DNA of 64,000 nucleotides, from the NCBI RefSeq assembly GCF_001027925.1, contig NZ_LECT01000025.1, positions 124,001-188,000 of the forward strand, given 5' to 3'. The DNA comes from Rhodopirellula islandica. GTDB taxonomy: Bacteria; Planctomycetota; Planctomycetia; Pirellulales; Pirellulaceae. The stretch's first letter is position 1. Each line of letters begins with the position of its first letter. Both the position numbers and the translations under genes were made by a program. Positions 1 to 9,094 of the stretch are shown piece after piece. A model generated the notes under the pieces. The model did not search any database, was not told where the DNA came from, and worked only from the letters and a program-made list of their open reading frames with translations.

Positions 1-1
1 C

Positions 2-817
2 GACCAACCTGTGAACTACGTCACTGGATTCGACACCGAACACTGGAAGTCCAACGACGAGGGCAAGAAGTGGTATGCCGTTGGACCACTGTCCGCAATC
101 TGGTCTGGTTCGACGTTGGTCGTGACCGATGCCGGTAAAGTCGATGGCGAAGAAACATTGTTGTTCTTCGATGGAAAAGGCAAAGCCGACGATGGTGTGA
201 AGACCAACTCGGTGCCAGCCACCACGGACGATGCGGCCGACAAAGGCGAAGGCAACTTGACCGGCATGAGTTTGAGCCCAGACGGTTCGACCGTTTACGT
301 TTGCGGGCAAGGCTTCGACGGAAAATCGTGGGTGCTGGCGGGCGACATTGCATCGAAGCAATTGAAGCCGTTGTTGTCGGCCGACGACAATGGCATCGAA
401 ACCAATTCGCCAATGCAGACGGTGGTTGGGGATGACAACACGTTGTACGTGCTGTATTCCGGTGCTGGTGGAAAGGCGGATGGTTTGATTGTCCGTTGGG
501 ATTTGGCCACCAAGAAACCAAGCGGCCAATGGACGTTGCCCGGCGTCATCAACCCGATGGGAATGGCTCTCGTCGAAGGCGACAAGTTCGCCGTGGTCGA
601 GAACAATTGGTCGCTCGATCAAACCAACGAAGGTCGAGTCTTAATGGCAACGTTGGGAGAACCCGGCGAAGCGGCAATCGAAGAGACGGGTGTTTCGCTC
701 AACGGCCCCGTCGCATGTGGGTTCGGGCCAGACAACCGTTTGTACGTGTCGCAATTGGGCGAAGAGTTTGACAAACCCGTCGGTTCGGTCGTCGCGATCA
801 GCGGTTTGAAGGACTGA
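2..817 (+). CDS. Beta-propeller protein, C-terminal part (5' end outside window)
   Basis: The reading frame is open from base 2 (codons GAC CAA CCT before the first possible GTG at 11), so the gene begins upstream of the window; about 271 residues remain and it stops at TGA 815-817. The sequence has recurring beta-rich blades of the NHL/SMP-30/YVTN style, for example LTGMSLSPDGSTVYVCGQG, GDDNTLYVLYSG and ACGFGPDNRLYVSQLG, which are typical propeller blade strands with aspartate turns. No catalytic motif is visible. The role is unknown; a periplasmic or extracellular binding propeller is inferred only from the fold type and from similar secreted planctomycete proteins. It converges on the TPR/FG-GAP gene, with 8 bp between the two ends. 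Confidence 0.7.
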   Translation, partial: DQPVNYVTGFDTEHWKSNDEGKKWYAVGPLSAIWSGSTLVVTDAGKVDGEETLLFFDGKGKADDGVKTNSVPATTDDAADKGEGNLTGMSLSPDGSTVYVCGQGFDGKSWVLAGDIASKQLKPLLSADDNGIETNSPMQTVVGDDNTLYVLYSGAGGKADGLIVRWDLATKKPSGQWTLPGVINPMGMALVEGDKFAVVENNWSLDQTNEGRVLMATLGEPGEAAIEETGVSLNGPVACGFGPDNRLYVSQLGEEFDKPVGSVVAISGLKD

Positions 818-825
818 GGGCTGAG

Positions 826-3800
826 TCACTCCGGCCAAGCGTCTTGAGCCTCGACGACGAGGTAACGCCGATCGACCGTTAGTTGTTCGAGCGTTTGACG
901 TTCGCCGTTTGGCCAGGTGATCTGCACGTCCACGGGATCACTGATCCCGGCCAGTCCCAAGTGCACGACGGGTTCGTTGCGACAAGCGAACCCGTTACCC
1001 GTGTTGAGGCTCGCGACCGCTGGCTTGTCGGCACCGATGATTTCGACGCGAGTTCCGATCGCTGATCGTTCACTGCTTGTCGCCACCAATGAGAGCTGAA
1101 CCCAGTGATGGTCGTTTTCGGTTTGGTTCTCAAGCAAAGCCAGTGGATCATGCAGGTCTGACAGCAACGCATCCAGGCGGCCGTCGCGGTTGTGATCGCA
1201 GCGGGTCAAGCTACGCCCGATGTGAGGCGTGTCCCAGTATCCGCCCAGCGTCGACTTCATGTCAGCTTGTTCAAAGTGGTCGCCCAAGTTGACCAGGACC
1301 TGGGTTTCCATTTGAAGGGGCAACTGTTGATGCGTCAGGTCTTCGATGTGGCCGTTGCCGATGACCAGATCGACCCAACCATTGTTGTCGTAATCGATGC
1401 CTTGTATTCCAAAGCCAACCTGGTGGTCGCTGAATCGATCCAGCCCAAACGCGATCGCCACATCACGGTACATTCCCGGACGAACTTGTTGATACAGGTT
1501 CAGCCATTCGTCGTACCAGTTCGCGACGACCATGTCTTGCGTTCCGTTGCGGTCGAAGTCCGCGGCGCCGACGCCCATGCAAGCGGTTGTTTTGCCTTGG
1601 GAACTGGTCGCCAGTCCGATTGTTTCAGCGTATTGCAACAACTTCACCTTCGACCCAGTCCGACTGATCTTCCAGAACTGGTTGGGGCGAGAATCGTTGG
1701 CAACAAAGCACTCCAGTCCCGGTTGCCCGTCCAGTTCGCCAGCGATCAGGCCGAGGCCAGGAAAGGCGTCATCGCCCAATTTGGGAAGCAGGTTCTTCGG
1801 TGTATGGGCATGGGTACCAGAAGCCTTGGGTGGGACTGGGGTGTTCGGTGAGTTCTGCTCGGGAGCCTCGCGATTCAGATCAACGATGGCGTCTCGCCGG
1901 AGGATCACCTGCCGAGCCAGACCTAGGGAATCGCTGAGCCAAAGTTGATCGTTTGCTGCATGGAAATGGTTGGGACCGGGCAGGTTGGTGGGAAGACCGA
2001 GTGAATTGACTTCGACCGGTTCAAAAACACGTGGGTCGTCGGCGTAGTTGATTTCGATCAAATCGGGCGAACCGTTGCCGTCCATGTCCGCCATCGCCAG
2101 CGACGCGGTGAATTTTTCGGAGCTCCATCCAACCCGATCCGTCGCGTCGACGAACGTTCCGTCACCTTGGTTGAGGAACAATCGGTTCTGGCCCACGTTC
2201 GCGATGGCCAGATCCTCCCATCCATCTTGGTTCCAATCGCCCGCCGTCAATCCAACGCCGTATCCACGGTCATCCGCTGCTGCCGACGACGTCACGTCGG
2301 CGTAGACCGGTGATCCGTTGTCGCGGGCCGTTCCACGAAACAAGTGATTCGGGCGAGTCCCAGAGGACAGGGGCGGGTCGCCAGAGGCCTGGTTGATGTA
2401 AAAGTCAATTTGCCCATCGCGGTCGTAGTCCAAGGCAGCGGTGCCTGGCCCCAGTGATTCGTGCAACCGCATGAGTTTCAGAACACGTTCGGGGCGATTG
2501 TAAAAGACCGCGTTGAGTCCAACCGACGCGGCCACATCGACCAAACGCGGCGGCGTGAATGGGGGATCAGTGAACGGCGTCGTTTGCGGCTTGGTGGTGG
2601 AAGAGATGGCTTTCGGTGTCGATCGCAACCAAGCCAAATCGGGTTTGGAATAGCGGTCGACAGAGATGCCAGCCAGCTGACGTTTGAGGCGATCTTCCTT
2701 GGCCAGCGATTTCCACTCGGCACAGTCCTGTTTGACTTCGTCAGCACTCCCCCACTGTCCGGGATGCCGTTTGGCAATGGCCTTTCGCCATTCGCAGGCT
2801 TGATCCATTTCGCCCAGACGAAGCAAGTCCTCCACCAGAAACTTGCCCGCCCGCAGGTCATCGGGTTGTCCGGCACCGACCGCCACATAGGCTTCGCGAG
2901 GTCCAGCCAGCAGGTACCGGCGTTCGTCGACCGCTTCCGCGGCGTTGACTCGGCCGGCTTGCAACAATGCCGCAGCCAACAGTTCGTGAGCACGATCCGA
3001 TGTGGGGTCCAGACGCATCGCTTCCACGAAAGCACCGATGGCGTCGTCGGTGGATTGCTCAAACAAAGCTTGGGCACCCACCGCCATCCAAAACGACGGG
3101 AAGTCGCGGAGATTGCCTGGCAGTGAAGAATTGGAATTCGCGTCACCGATCGTCGCTCGCATTTGTGGGAACGATTGCAAATCGGCGTAGGCATAGGCGA
3201 GCAAGGCATGGGCCTGCATGCTCGGTTGTTGCTTGATCACCGACTGCAGCGTTTCGATCGCTTCTCGTGTGCGTCGTTCGATCAACGACGTCCAGGCTGA
3301 GTTGAGGTCTGAGCTGGCCGGTGCATCCGGTGAGTCGACGGCCACGCCTTGCGTTCGCAGTCGTTCGCGTTCGACCTCCGCGGCGAATTCCTCACGCGTC
3401 TTGGGAGGTCGAGTGATGTAGAGAAGTTGCCTCAATTGGTCTTCGGTGGCTGCAGACTGCTTCACCAGGATTCGCAGTTGTTCACCTGCTTCGATTCGAC
3501 GACCGACGTGTTGCAAATCAGCCGCCAATTGAGAGCGGATCTGGTTGGCAAATGGATCGTTGGCCACGCTGGGTTTGGCCAACAACGCCTGCCAGACTTG
3601 GATCGCTTCTTGATTTCGCCCGACCTGACGCAAAAACTCGCCCCGTTGGCCCAAGGCCGCGATTCCAAATTTCGCGTCGTTGTCTGGGACATTGGCAAGC
3701 ATCTCGATCGCGGAGTCCAGGTTGCCTGTTTCTGCCTGCACGCGTGCCATCAAAAACAAACCCGCCGGGTGATCGGGTTTGGCAACCAACAGATCTTTCA

Positions 3801-4044
3801 AGAATCGATTGGCGTCGGACCAATTCCTCAGCGTCACCGCCTTTTCCGCTGACACAAGCAATTCGCGTGCGTCGGGGGCCTGGGCATTGGAGGCTTCAAC
3901 CGAGGTTTCCATTTTCGGCACAATGCGCGCCGGTTCCTTTTCGCGGCAGCCACACGTTCCACCGAGCAGCAAACCGGACAGGAGAATGCCGGTGTGCAAA
4001 CGGCGGGCGGCAATTGCCTCTTGAAAGAATGGTTTGGATTGCAA
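826..4044 (-). CDS. TPR / FG-GAP (VCBS) / ASPIC-UnbV fusion, probable exported lipoprotein
   Basis: This is a 1072-residue protein. The N-terminus has a positively charged stretch, a hydrophobic segment (ILLSGLLLGG) and then TCGC near residue 33, consistent with a secreted protein and perhaps a lipoprotein, although the box is not canonical. Residues about 55-400 are helical TPR-like repeats (GLFLMARVQAETGNLDSAIEML, AHALLAYAYADLQSF). Residues about 510-960 carry FG-GAP/VCBS calcium-binding blades with DxDxDG signatures (DYDRDGQIDFYIN, DWNQDGWEDLAIAN, DYDNNGWVDLVIGNG). The last 90 residues match ASPIC/UnbV (GTRVEI, ITWPNGERQTLEQL). The start is a TTG at 4044; I see no nearby ATG in frame. The family is common in planctomycetes and is thought to act at the cell surface, but no substrate can be read here. 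It stands alone, 298 bp from dnaE2. Confidence 0.85.
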   Translation of the reverse strand: MQSKPFFQEAIAARRLHTGILLSGLLLGGTCGCREKEPARIVPKMETSVEASNAQAPDARELLVSAEKAVTLRNWSDANRFLKDLLVAKPDHPAGLFLMARVQAETGNLDSAIEMLANVPDNDAKFGIAALGQRGEFLRQVGRNQEAIQVWQALLAKPSVANDPFANQIRSQLAADLQHVGRRIEAGEQLRILVKQSAATEDQLRQLLYITRPPKTREEFAAEVERERLRTQGVAVDSPDAPASSDLNSAWTSLIERRTREAIETLQSVIKQQPSMQAHALLAYAYADLQSFPQMRATIGDANSNSSLPGNLRDFPSFWMAVGAQALFEQSTDDAIGAFVEAMRLDPTSDRAHELLAAALLQAGRVNAAEAVDERRYLLAGPREAYVAVGAGQPDDLRAGKFLVEDLLRLGEMDQACEWRKAIAKRHPGQWGSADEVKQDCAEWKSLAKEDRLKRQLAGISVDRYSKPDLAWLRSTPKAISSTTKPQTTPFTDPPFTPPRLVDVAASVGLNAVFYNRPERVLKLMRLHESLGPGTAALDYDRDGQIDFYINQASGDPPLSSGTRPNHLFRGTARDNGSPVYADVTSSAAADDRGYGVGLTAGDWNQDGWEDLAIANVGQNRLFLNQGDGTFVDATDRVGWSSEKFTASLAMADMDGNGSPDLIEINYADDPRVFEPVEVNSLGLPTNLPGPNHFHAANDQLWLSDSLGLARQVILRRDAIVDLNREAPEQNSPNTPVPPKASGTHAHTPKNLLPKLGDDAFPGLGLIAGELDGQPGLECFVANDSRPNQFWKISRTGSKVKLLQYAETIGLATSSQGKTTACMGVGAADFDRNGTQDMVVANWYDEWLNLYQQVRPGMYRDVAIAFGLDRFSDHQVGFGIQGIDYDNNGWVDLVIGNGHIEDLTHQQLPLQMETQVLVNLGDHFEQADMKSTLGGYWDTPHIGRSLTRCDHNRDGRLDALLSDLHDPLALLENQTENDHHWVQLSLVATSSERSAIGTRVEIIGADKPAVASLNTGNGFACRNEPVVHLGLAGISDPVDVQITWPNGERQTLEQLTVDRRYLVVEAQDAWPE

Positions 4045-4173
4045 GGTGAGTCCGCTTAGAAGTTGTTACAAGGTTCGGGCGTCCATCATAGTGAAATCAG
4101 CAGGGCAACGACTGGATGAGGCGGGCTGAAAATTGCTACGTGTTGGAGAAGGCGACGTCGACCAAGCGACGCT

Positions 4174-4301
4174 TAAGCAGGTCGGCAGGTGTCATCGGGT
4201 ATGTGAGCCGCTTGGCGTTAGCCACGGTTCCCACGCACAACCGGGGCTAACGCCCAAACGGCTCACTGATTTAGACCCAATCATTTCTGCGTACCTGCTT
4301 A
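4174..4301. repeat. R1 palindromic repeat, copy 1 (type a)
   Basis: The ends are inverted repeats, TAAGCAGGT at 4174 and ACCTGCTTA ending at 4301. Inside, two arms of about 26 bases (4203-4228 and 4239-4265) are nearly complementary and can fold into a long stem. It is almost identical over about 95 bases to the copy at 51626. It lies between two minus-strand genes, and the rest of the 4045-4342 gap shows nothing else I can name. No protein is encoded; it looks like a REP/MITE-type non-autonomous element. Confidence 0.85.
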
Positions 4302-4342
4302 GAAGGCAAATGCGTTCTCGATCGTTCGAGACGCACGATGGC

Positions 4343-7300
4343 TCAGTGAAAGTCGCGTCGGGGGACCCGCAGCCCGGTGGCCTTTTCGCTGAGGTCTTCT
4401 ACTCGGCCGACGATGACGTGAATGATGCCCTTTTTGTTTTCCAGTTTGCCATCGACGATCCAGGCATCGCTGGCTCGCGCGATCTTGAAGAATCGCTTCC
4501 AAACCTGAGCGAACAAGACCAAGTTCATCGATCCGGTCTCGTCTTCCAGCGTCACAAACGTGATGCCCTTGGCGGTGCCCGGTCGTTGACGCATCAAGAC
4601 GAGGCCGGCGACGCGAACGTGCACGCCGTCTCGGAGTTTGGGTAAGTCCGAGGCACGCTTGCAACGCAGCGCATCCAGGTCATCCCGCCAAAATGAGACC
4701 GGGTGGGCTTTCAGGCTCAAACCCGTTGTCGCGTAGTCGTTCTTGACCTCCTCGGCCGGTGACATGGGGATCAATTCTTCTGGGACGCTGCAATCCGGAT
4801 CCAGATCGGCCAGCAGCGGCATCGAGTCGCCCGAGTCATCTTGAGCGAGCGATTGCCAAACCGCGGCCCGGCGGTCTTGCGCGATCGAGGCGAGCGCATC
4901 GGCATCCGCCAGTGTCGCGATGTTTGATCGGGATAAATTGGCTCGCGTGGTCAAGTCGTGCAGGTTCTCAAACGGTCCACCCGCATCCCGGGCACCCAAG
5001 ATCTTGTCCGCGACAGCTGAGGGAAGCCCACGAATCATTTGCAGGCCCAGCCGGATTTTGGGCTGAGATCGGTTGAGATCAGGAATCAGCTTTGTGCGAA
5101 GGTCGCTGTCGTTGACGTCCACGGGCAGGACTTGCACACCGTGTTGCTGGGCATCGCGAATGAGCTGAGCCGGGGCGTAAAAACCCATCGGTTGGCTGTC
5201 CAGCAACGCCGCACAAAACGCAGCCGGGTAGTGTCGCTTCAAGTAGCACGAGGCGTAAACCAACAGTGCAAACGATGCGGCGTGTGATTCAGGGAACCCG
5301 TATTCGCCAAAGCCGCGGATTTGGCGGAACACGTTCTCCGCGAATTCACCATTGAGCCCATTCGCGTTCATTCCTTCGAGCAGCTTGGTGCGGAAACGGT
5401 CGATCACACCGGGGCGTCGCCATGCCGCCATGGCTCGCCGCAATTGATCGGCTTCCCCGGGAGTGAAACCAGCGGCAACAACGGCCAACTTCATCGCTTG
5501 TTCTTGAAAGATCGGAACGCCAAGCGTTTTCTCGAGCACCTTGCGAATCGCATCGTTGGGATACTTCGCCTCCGCCGGATTTTCGCGAGCCGCCAAGAAC
5601 GGATGGACCATGTTGCCTTGGATCGGGCCCGGCCGAACGATCGCGACTTCGATCACCAGGTCGTAGTAGCAACGCGGTTTGAGTCGCGGAAGCATGCTCA
5701 TCTGAGCCCGGCTTTCGATTTGGAACACACCCATCGTGTCGGCGGCACAAATCATGTCGTAAGTCGGTTTGTCATCCGGTGGGATCGTCGACAGTGACAG
5801 CTCACGGTCGTGATGATCCTTGACCAGTTCAAAGCAACGCCGGATGGCGGAGAGCATCCCGAGCGCCAAAATGTCGACTTTCAAAATGCCAATGTCATCC
5901 AAATCATCTTTGTTCCACTGGATCACGCTGCGACCTGGCATCGCTGCGTTTTCGGTCACGCACAGCTCGCATAAACTGCCCGCCGTCATCACCATCCCGC
6001 CGACATGTTGGGACAGGTGTCGCGGGAATCCAATCAGAGTTTCCGTGAGATACAGAAATCGCCGACCCAGCGGTGTGTCAGGGTCCAATCCCGCGTCGCG
6101 ACAGCGTTCGGGCAGTTCCGGGTTGCGTCCATAGCTGCCCGCCAACTTGGCAACCGCATCGATGATGTCGGGAGAAATGGACAGAGCCTTTCCGACTTCA
6201 CGAATCGCACTTTTGGCGCGGTAACACGTGACGACGGCGGTCATCCCGGCTCGATCGCGACCGTATTTTTCGTACAGGTACTGCAACACCTCTTCGCGAC
6301 GTTGGTGTTCGAAGTCCACGTCGATGTCAGGGGCCTCTCCACGTTCACGGCTGATGAAACGCTCAAACAAGAGATCCGTGTGCGTCGGATCGACCGCGGT
6401 GATCCCGAGGCAGTAACACACGACCGAATTCGCGGCTGACCCGCGGCCTTGGCAGAGGATTTCTTGGGAGCGTGCAAACCGGACCAGGTCCCAGACGGTC
6501 AAGAAGTAGGCTTCGTAGTTCAGTTCCTCGATCAGGGTGACTTCATGCCGAAGCGTCTCAATGATTTTCTCCGGCACACCGCCTGGCCATCGACCGCGGG
6601 CGCCTTCCCAGGTCAGGCGTTTGAGATGCTCGATCGGCGTCATCCCCTGCGGTGCGAGTTCCACCGGGTATTCGTATTTCAATTGGTCGAGTGTGAACGT
6701 GCATCGCCCAGCAACCTCCACGGTCCGCGTTACCGCGTCAGGGACGTCGCGGTAGAGTTCGGCGATCTCGTCGAGCGAACGCAGGTGGTGCTGGCTGTTG
6801 ACGAGTCGTTCGGATTGAATTTGTTCGACCGATTTGCCTTTCGAAATGGCGACCACGCAGTCATGCAGCGCCATGCGTTCGGCGGTGTGGTAACGCACGT
6901 CACCGCAGGCCAGCAGCGGCACGTCGGTGGCCAGCGAAAGGTCTCGCAGCCAGGTGGCTTTGGCCGCGTCGTCGACTCCCCGGTGAAACGACACCAGCAG
7001 GTGACCACGGTCATCGAATACATCGCGAAACGGACCACGAAGGAATTGCCGGGAATCGTTGACGTGCGCGTGATGGTCTTCGATCGATCTTGATTCGTCG
7101 GTGCCGATGACGCCGGCAAGGATTCCCTGCGAGTGTTCCGCGATGTCGGCAAACGACAATTCGCAGCGGCCTTTTTCGCATCGCATGCGGCCCTTGGAAA
7201 GCATCCGGCACATCCGTCCGTACGCATTTCGGTCGCTTGGCCACAGCACCATTGGCGGCGCGTCGGTCGGGTGGACTTGCGTGCCGACGATGTACTGCAG

Positions 7301-7474
7301 CCCCAGTTCTTGGGCCGGAGAAAAGCCGCGGACGACGCCGGCGATCGATTCTCGGTCGGTGATCGCCAGCCCTTCGTAGCCCAGTTCGGCGGCACGTTGG
7401 ACCAATTCGTCCGGGTGAGACGCCCCGTCCAGAAAACTGAAGTTGCTCCGGCAGTGAAGTTCGACGTAACGCAT
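4343..7474 (-). CDS. dnaE2: Error-prone DNA polymerase III alpha subunit DnaE2
   Basis: This 1043-residue protein has the C-family polymerase layout. An N-terminal PHP domain (YVELHCRSNFSFLDGASHP, residues 2-20) is followed by the palm with the catalytic acidic motif PDIDVDFEHQRREEV, the Gly-rich motif CQGRGSAANSVVCYC, finger and helix-hairpin-helix regions (MIRGLPSAVADKI) and an OB fold (VRVAGLVLMRQRPGTAKG). The C-terminus RVPRRDFH and the length of about 1050 fit DnaE2 rather than the longer replicative DnaE1. I chose the ATG at 7474 (MRYVELH) because the PHP domain starts there; the reading frame extends to 7519 without homology. DnaE2 performs damage-induced translesion synthesis, usually with ImuA and ImuB. 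Neither partner is adjacent: a Dus gene is divergent upstream and a repeat lies downstream. Confidence 0.95.
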   Translation of the reverse strand: MRYVELHCRSNFSFLDGASHPDELVQRAAELGYEGLAITDRESIAGVVRGFSPAQELGLQYIVGTQVHPTDAPPMVLWPSDRNAYGRMCRMLSKGRMRCEKGRCELSFADIAEHSQGILAGVIGTDESRSIEDHHAHVNDSRQFLRGPFRDVFDDRGHLLVSFHRGVDDAAKATWLRDLSLATDVPLLACGDVRYHTAERMALHDCVVAISKGKSVEQIQSERLVNSQHHLRSLDEIAELYRDVPDAVTRTVEVAGRCTFTLDQLKYEYPVELAPQGMTPIEHLKRLTWEGARGRWPGGVPEKIIETLRHEVTLIEELNYEAYFLTVWDLVRFARSQEILCQGRGSAANSVVCYCLGITAVDPTHTDLLFERFISRERGEAPDIDVDFEHQRREEVLQYLYEKYGRDRAGMTAVVTCYRAKSAIREVGKALSISPDIIDAVAKLAGSYGRNPELPERCRDAGLDPDTPLGRRFLYLTETLIGFPRHLSQHVGGMVMTAGSLCELCVTENAAMPGRSVIQWNKDDLDDIGILKVDILALGMLSAIRRCFELVKDHHDRELSLSTIPPDDKPTYDMICAADTMGVFQIESRAQMSMLPRLKPRCYYDLVIEVAIVRPGPIQGNMVHPFLAARENPAEAKYPNDAIRKVLEKTLGVPIFQEQAMKLAVVAAGFTPGEADQLRRAMAAWRRPGVIDRFRTKLLEGMNANGLNGEFAENVFRQIRGFGEYGFPESHAASFALLVYASCYLKRHYPAAFCAALLDSQPMGFYAPAQLIRDAQQHGVQVLPVDVNDSDLRTKLIPDLNRSQPKIRLGLQMIRGLPSAVADKILGARDAGGPFENLHDLTTRANLSRSNIATLADADALASIAQDRRAAVWQSLAQDDSGDSMPLLADLDPDCSVPEELIPMSPAEEVKNDYATTGLSLKAHPVSFWRDDLDALRCKRASDLPKLRDGVHVRVAGLVLMRQRPGTAKGITFVTLEDETGSMNLVLFAQVWKRFFKIARASDAWIVDGKLENKKGIIHVIVGRVEDLSEKATGLRVPRRDFH

Positions 7475-7584
7475 AGCGGGGCAATTGTCGCGGATGCGGC
7501 ATGATTTGCCCACTGGCAAGAGTCGCGGACGAAGCCGACCGATTTCCCATCGTCGATTTTGGTTTTGGGGGCTAAACTGCTCGC

Positions 7585-8709
7585 ATGAATTCTCCAGCCT
7601 CTGAATCGACCGTTTGCAGCGAAACGCCTGCCGAAGCCAACTCGACCGTTCCGTATGATTGGAATGAGCTGTCGCTGGGGAATGTGCGAATTGGCTTCCC
7701 CGTCGTCCAGGCGGCGCTGTCTGGGTACAGCGATTTGCCGATGCGCGTGATCGCCAGGCGGCACAGCGCCAGCTACACGATTTGCGAAGTGATGCTGGAT
7801 CAGTTCCTGCTGTCGCTGACCAAACGCGAAAAGACGCGGCACTTCCTGGACATTGCGGATGAGGAACATCCGGTCGGCGGGCAATTGATGGGGGCCGAAC
7901 CCGAGCAGTTTTCCGCGGGAGCGTTGAAGTTGGTCGAGGCCGGTTTTGACGTCATCGATGTGAACTTCGGATGCCCTGTCAAAAAGGTGCTGGGCCGTTG
8001 CCGTGGTGGATTCCATCTGTCGCAGCCCGCCGTCGCGATCGAGATTCTGCGTCGGACTCGGGACGTGGTGCCGGATCACATTCCTGTGACGGTCAAAATG
8101 CGACGTGGCATGGATGACACGTCGGAATCACGCGAGCAGTTTTTTGAGATTCTAGACGGAGCGATCGACGCTGGGTTGGCTGGCGTGACCGTGCATGGCC
8201 GAACGGTGGTTCAACGTTACGTTGGTCCCAGTCGCTGGGCGTTTCTGAAGGAAGTCAAGCAGCACGTGGGGGACCGCTTGAAGGTGCTCGGCAGTGGCGA
8301 CCTGTTTGCTGCCAAAGATGGCTTGGAAATGATGCGTCAAACGGGGATCGACGGTGTCACGATCGCTCGTGGAGCCATTGGCAACCCGTGGATCTTTCAA
8401 CAATCGCGAGCCTTGGCCGCTGGTGAGCCGTTGCCCGCGCCGCCCACCATCGCGGAACAAGCTGCTGTGATGCGAGAGCATTTCGCGTTGTGCGAGGAGA
8501 CTTACACGCTCCAGCGAGCACCGTTGTTGATGCGGAAATTCTGCATCAAGTATTCGCAGAGTCATCCGAATTATCGGGACGTCCGGATGGCGTTCATCCG
8601 TTTGCGATCACGGGAAGAATTCGAAGCCGCGCTGGAACAGCACTATTCCACCGATGGCCCCGGCCAATATGTCCCTCGAGAACTGCACGGTTCGCAAGAG
8701 GAGTGCTGA
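7585..8709 (+). CDS. tRNA-dihydrouridine synthase family protein
   Basis: This 374-residue FMN-dependent TIM-barrel enzyme reduces uridines in tRNA to dihydrouridine. The N-terminal motif FPVVQAALSGYSDLPMR matches the family opening (APMxxxTD-like), DVNFGCPVKKV at residues 125-135 carries the catalytic cysteine (C130), and ITVKMRRGMD, GVTVHGRT, VLGSGDL and GVTIARGAIGNPWIF are the usual flavin-binding strands. After the catalytic cysteine the usual KxGxGxxLL loop reads VLGRCRGGFHLSQP, so an extra cysteine (C139) is present. The exact subfamily (DusA/B/C) cannot be fixed by eye, so I give no symbol. It starts at ATG 7585, divergent from dnaE2 with 110 bp between the starts. Confidence 0.9.
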   Translation: MNSPASESTVCSETPAEANSTVPYDWNELSLGNVRIGFPVVQAALSGYSDLPMRVIARRHSASYTICEVMLDQFLLSLTKREKTRHFLDIADEEHPVGGQLMGAEPEQFSAGALKLVEAGFDVIDVNFGCPVKKVLGRCRGGFHLSQPAVAIEILRRTRDVVPDHIPVTVKMRRGMDDTSESREQFFEILDGAIDAGLAGVTVHGRTVVQRYVGPSRWAFLKEVKQHVGDRLKVLGSGDLFAAKDGLEMMRQTGIDGVTIARGAIGNPWIFQQSRALAAGEPLPAPPTIAEQAAVMREHFALCEETYTLQRAPLLMRKFCIKYSQSHPNYRDVRMAFIRLRSREEFEAALEQHYSTDGPGQYVPRELHGSQEEC

Positions 8710-8732
8710 ATCGTCGCCAATCCGTAAGTACC

Positions 8733-8808
8733 ACGTGAACCACAAGTGACGTAGCGGAAGGGCGCGAGCCCTCCGGTTCCTCACCGGGCGGCTTGCGCCG
8801 CACCGCTA
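8733..8808. repeat. R3 hairpin repeat, copy 1
   Basis: The core GTAGCGGAAGGGCGCGAGCC at 8751 continues into CTCCGG and recurs at 49029 and 60061. GGGC and GCCC pair around a GCGA loop, and the element is bounded by TAGCGG (8752) and CCGCTA (ending 8808). The end runs directly into R1 copy 2: the bases CTAAGCAGG are shared by both. It lies just after the Dus gene in the 8710-9094 gap between convergent genes; bases 8936-9094 show nothing I recognise. Confidence 0.75.
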
Positions 8809-8935
8809 AGCAGGTCGGCAGGAATGATCGGGCATCATCATGTGAGCCGTTTGGGCGTTAGCCCCGGTTGTACGTGGGAGCAACGACGCTTACCGAAACA
8901 GTCCAAATGCCGAAAGACTCCTGCCGACCTGCTTA
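8807..8935. repeat. R1 palindromic repeat, copy 2 (type b)
   Basis: This copy has the best preserved ends: TAAGCAGGTCGGCAGGA at 8807-8823 and its perfect 17-base reverse complement at 8919-8935. The left inner arm (GTGAGCCGTTTGGGCGTTAG) is kept, but the right arm has diverged, as in the copy at 21361. It sits between convergent genes. Confidence 0.85.
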
Positions 8936-9094
8936 ACTTCCACGAATGAGCCAGCCATCCCAAACGAGGTGAACTTCCGCATCATTGCTTAACGCGTTGG
9001 AAGACCGTTGGTTTGAACCTGGAAAATGGTTCGGCAGAGAACGCTGCCTGACGGAACAATGGGGGACAATGGTTCGACTCTGGGGAAGCGGCGT

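Noticed and set aside
7475-7519. Longer dnaE2 with 15 extra N-terminal residues
   Set aside because: The PHP domain starts at the ATG at 7474 and the extension has no counterpart in the family.
6730-8079. 449-residue minus-strand frame across the dnaE2 start and the Dus gene
   Set aside because: It overlaps two well-supported genes in the wrong frame and has no recognisable sequence.
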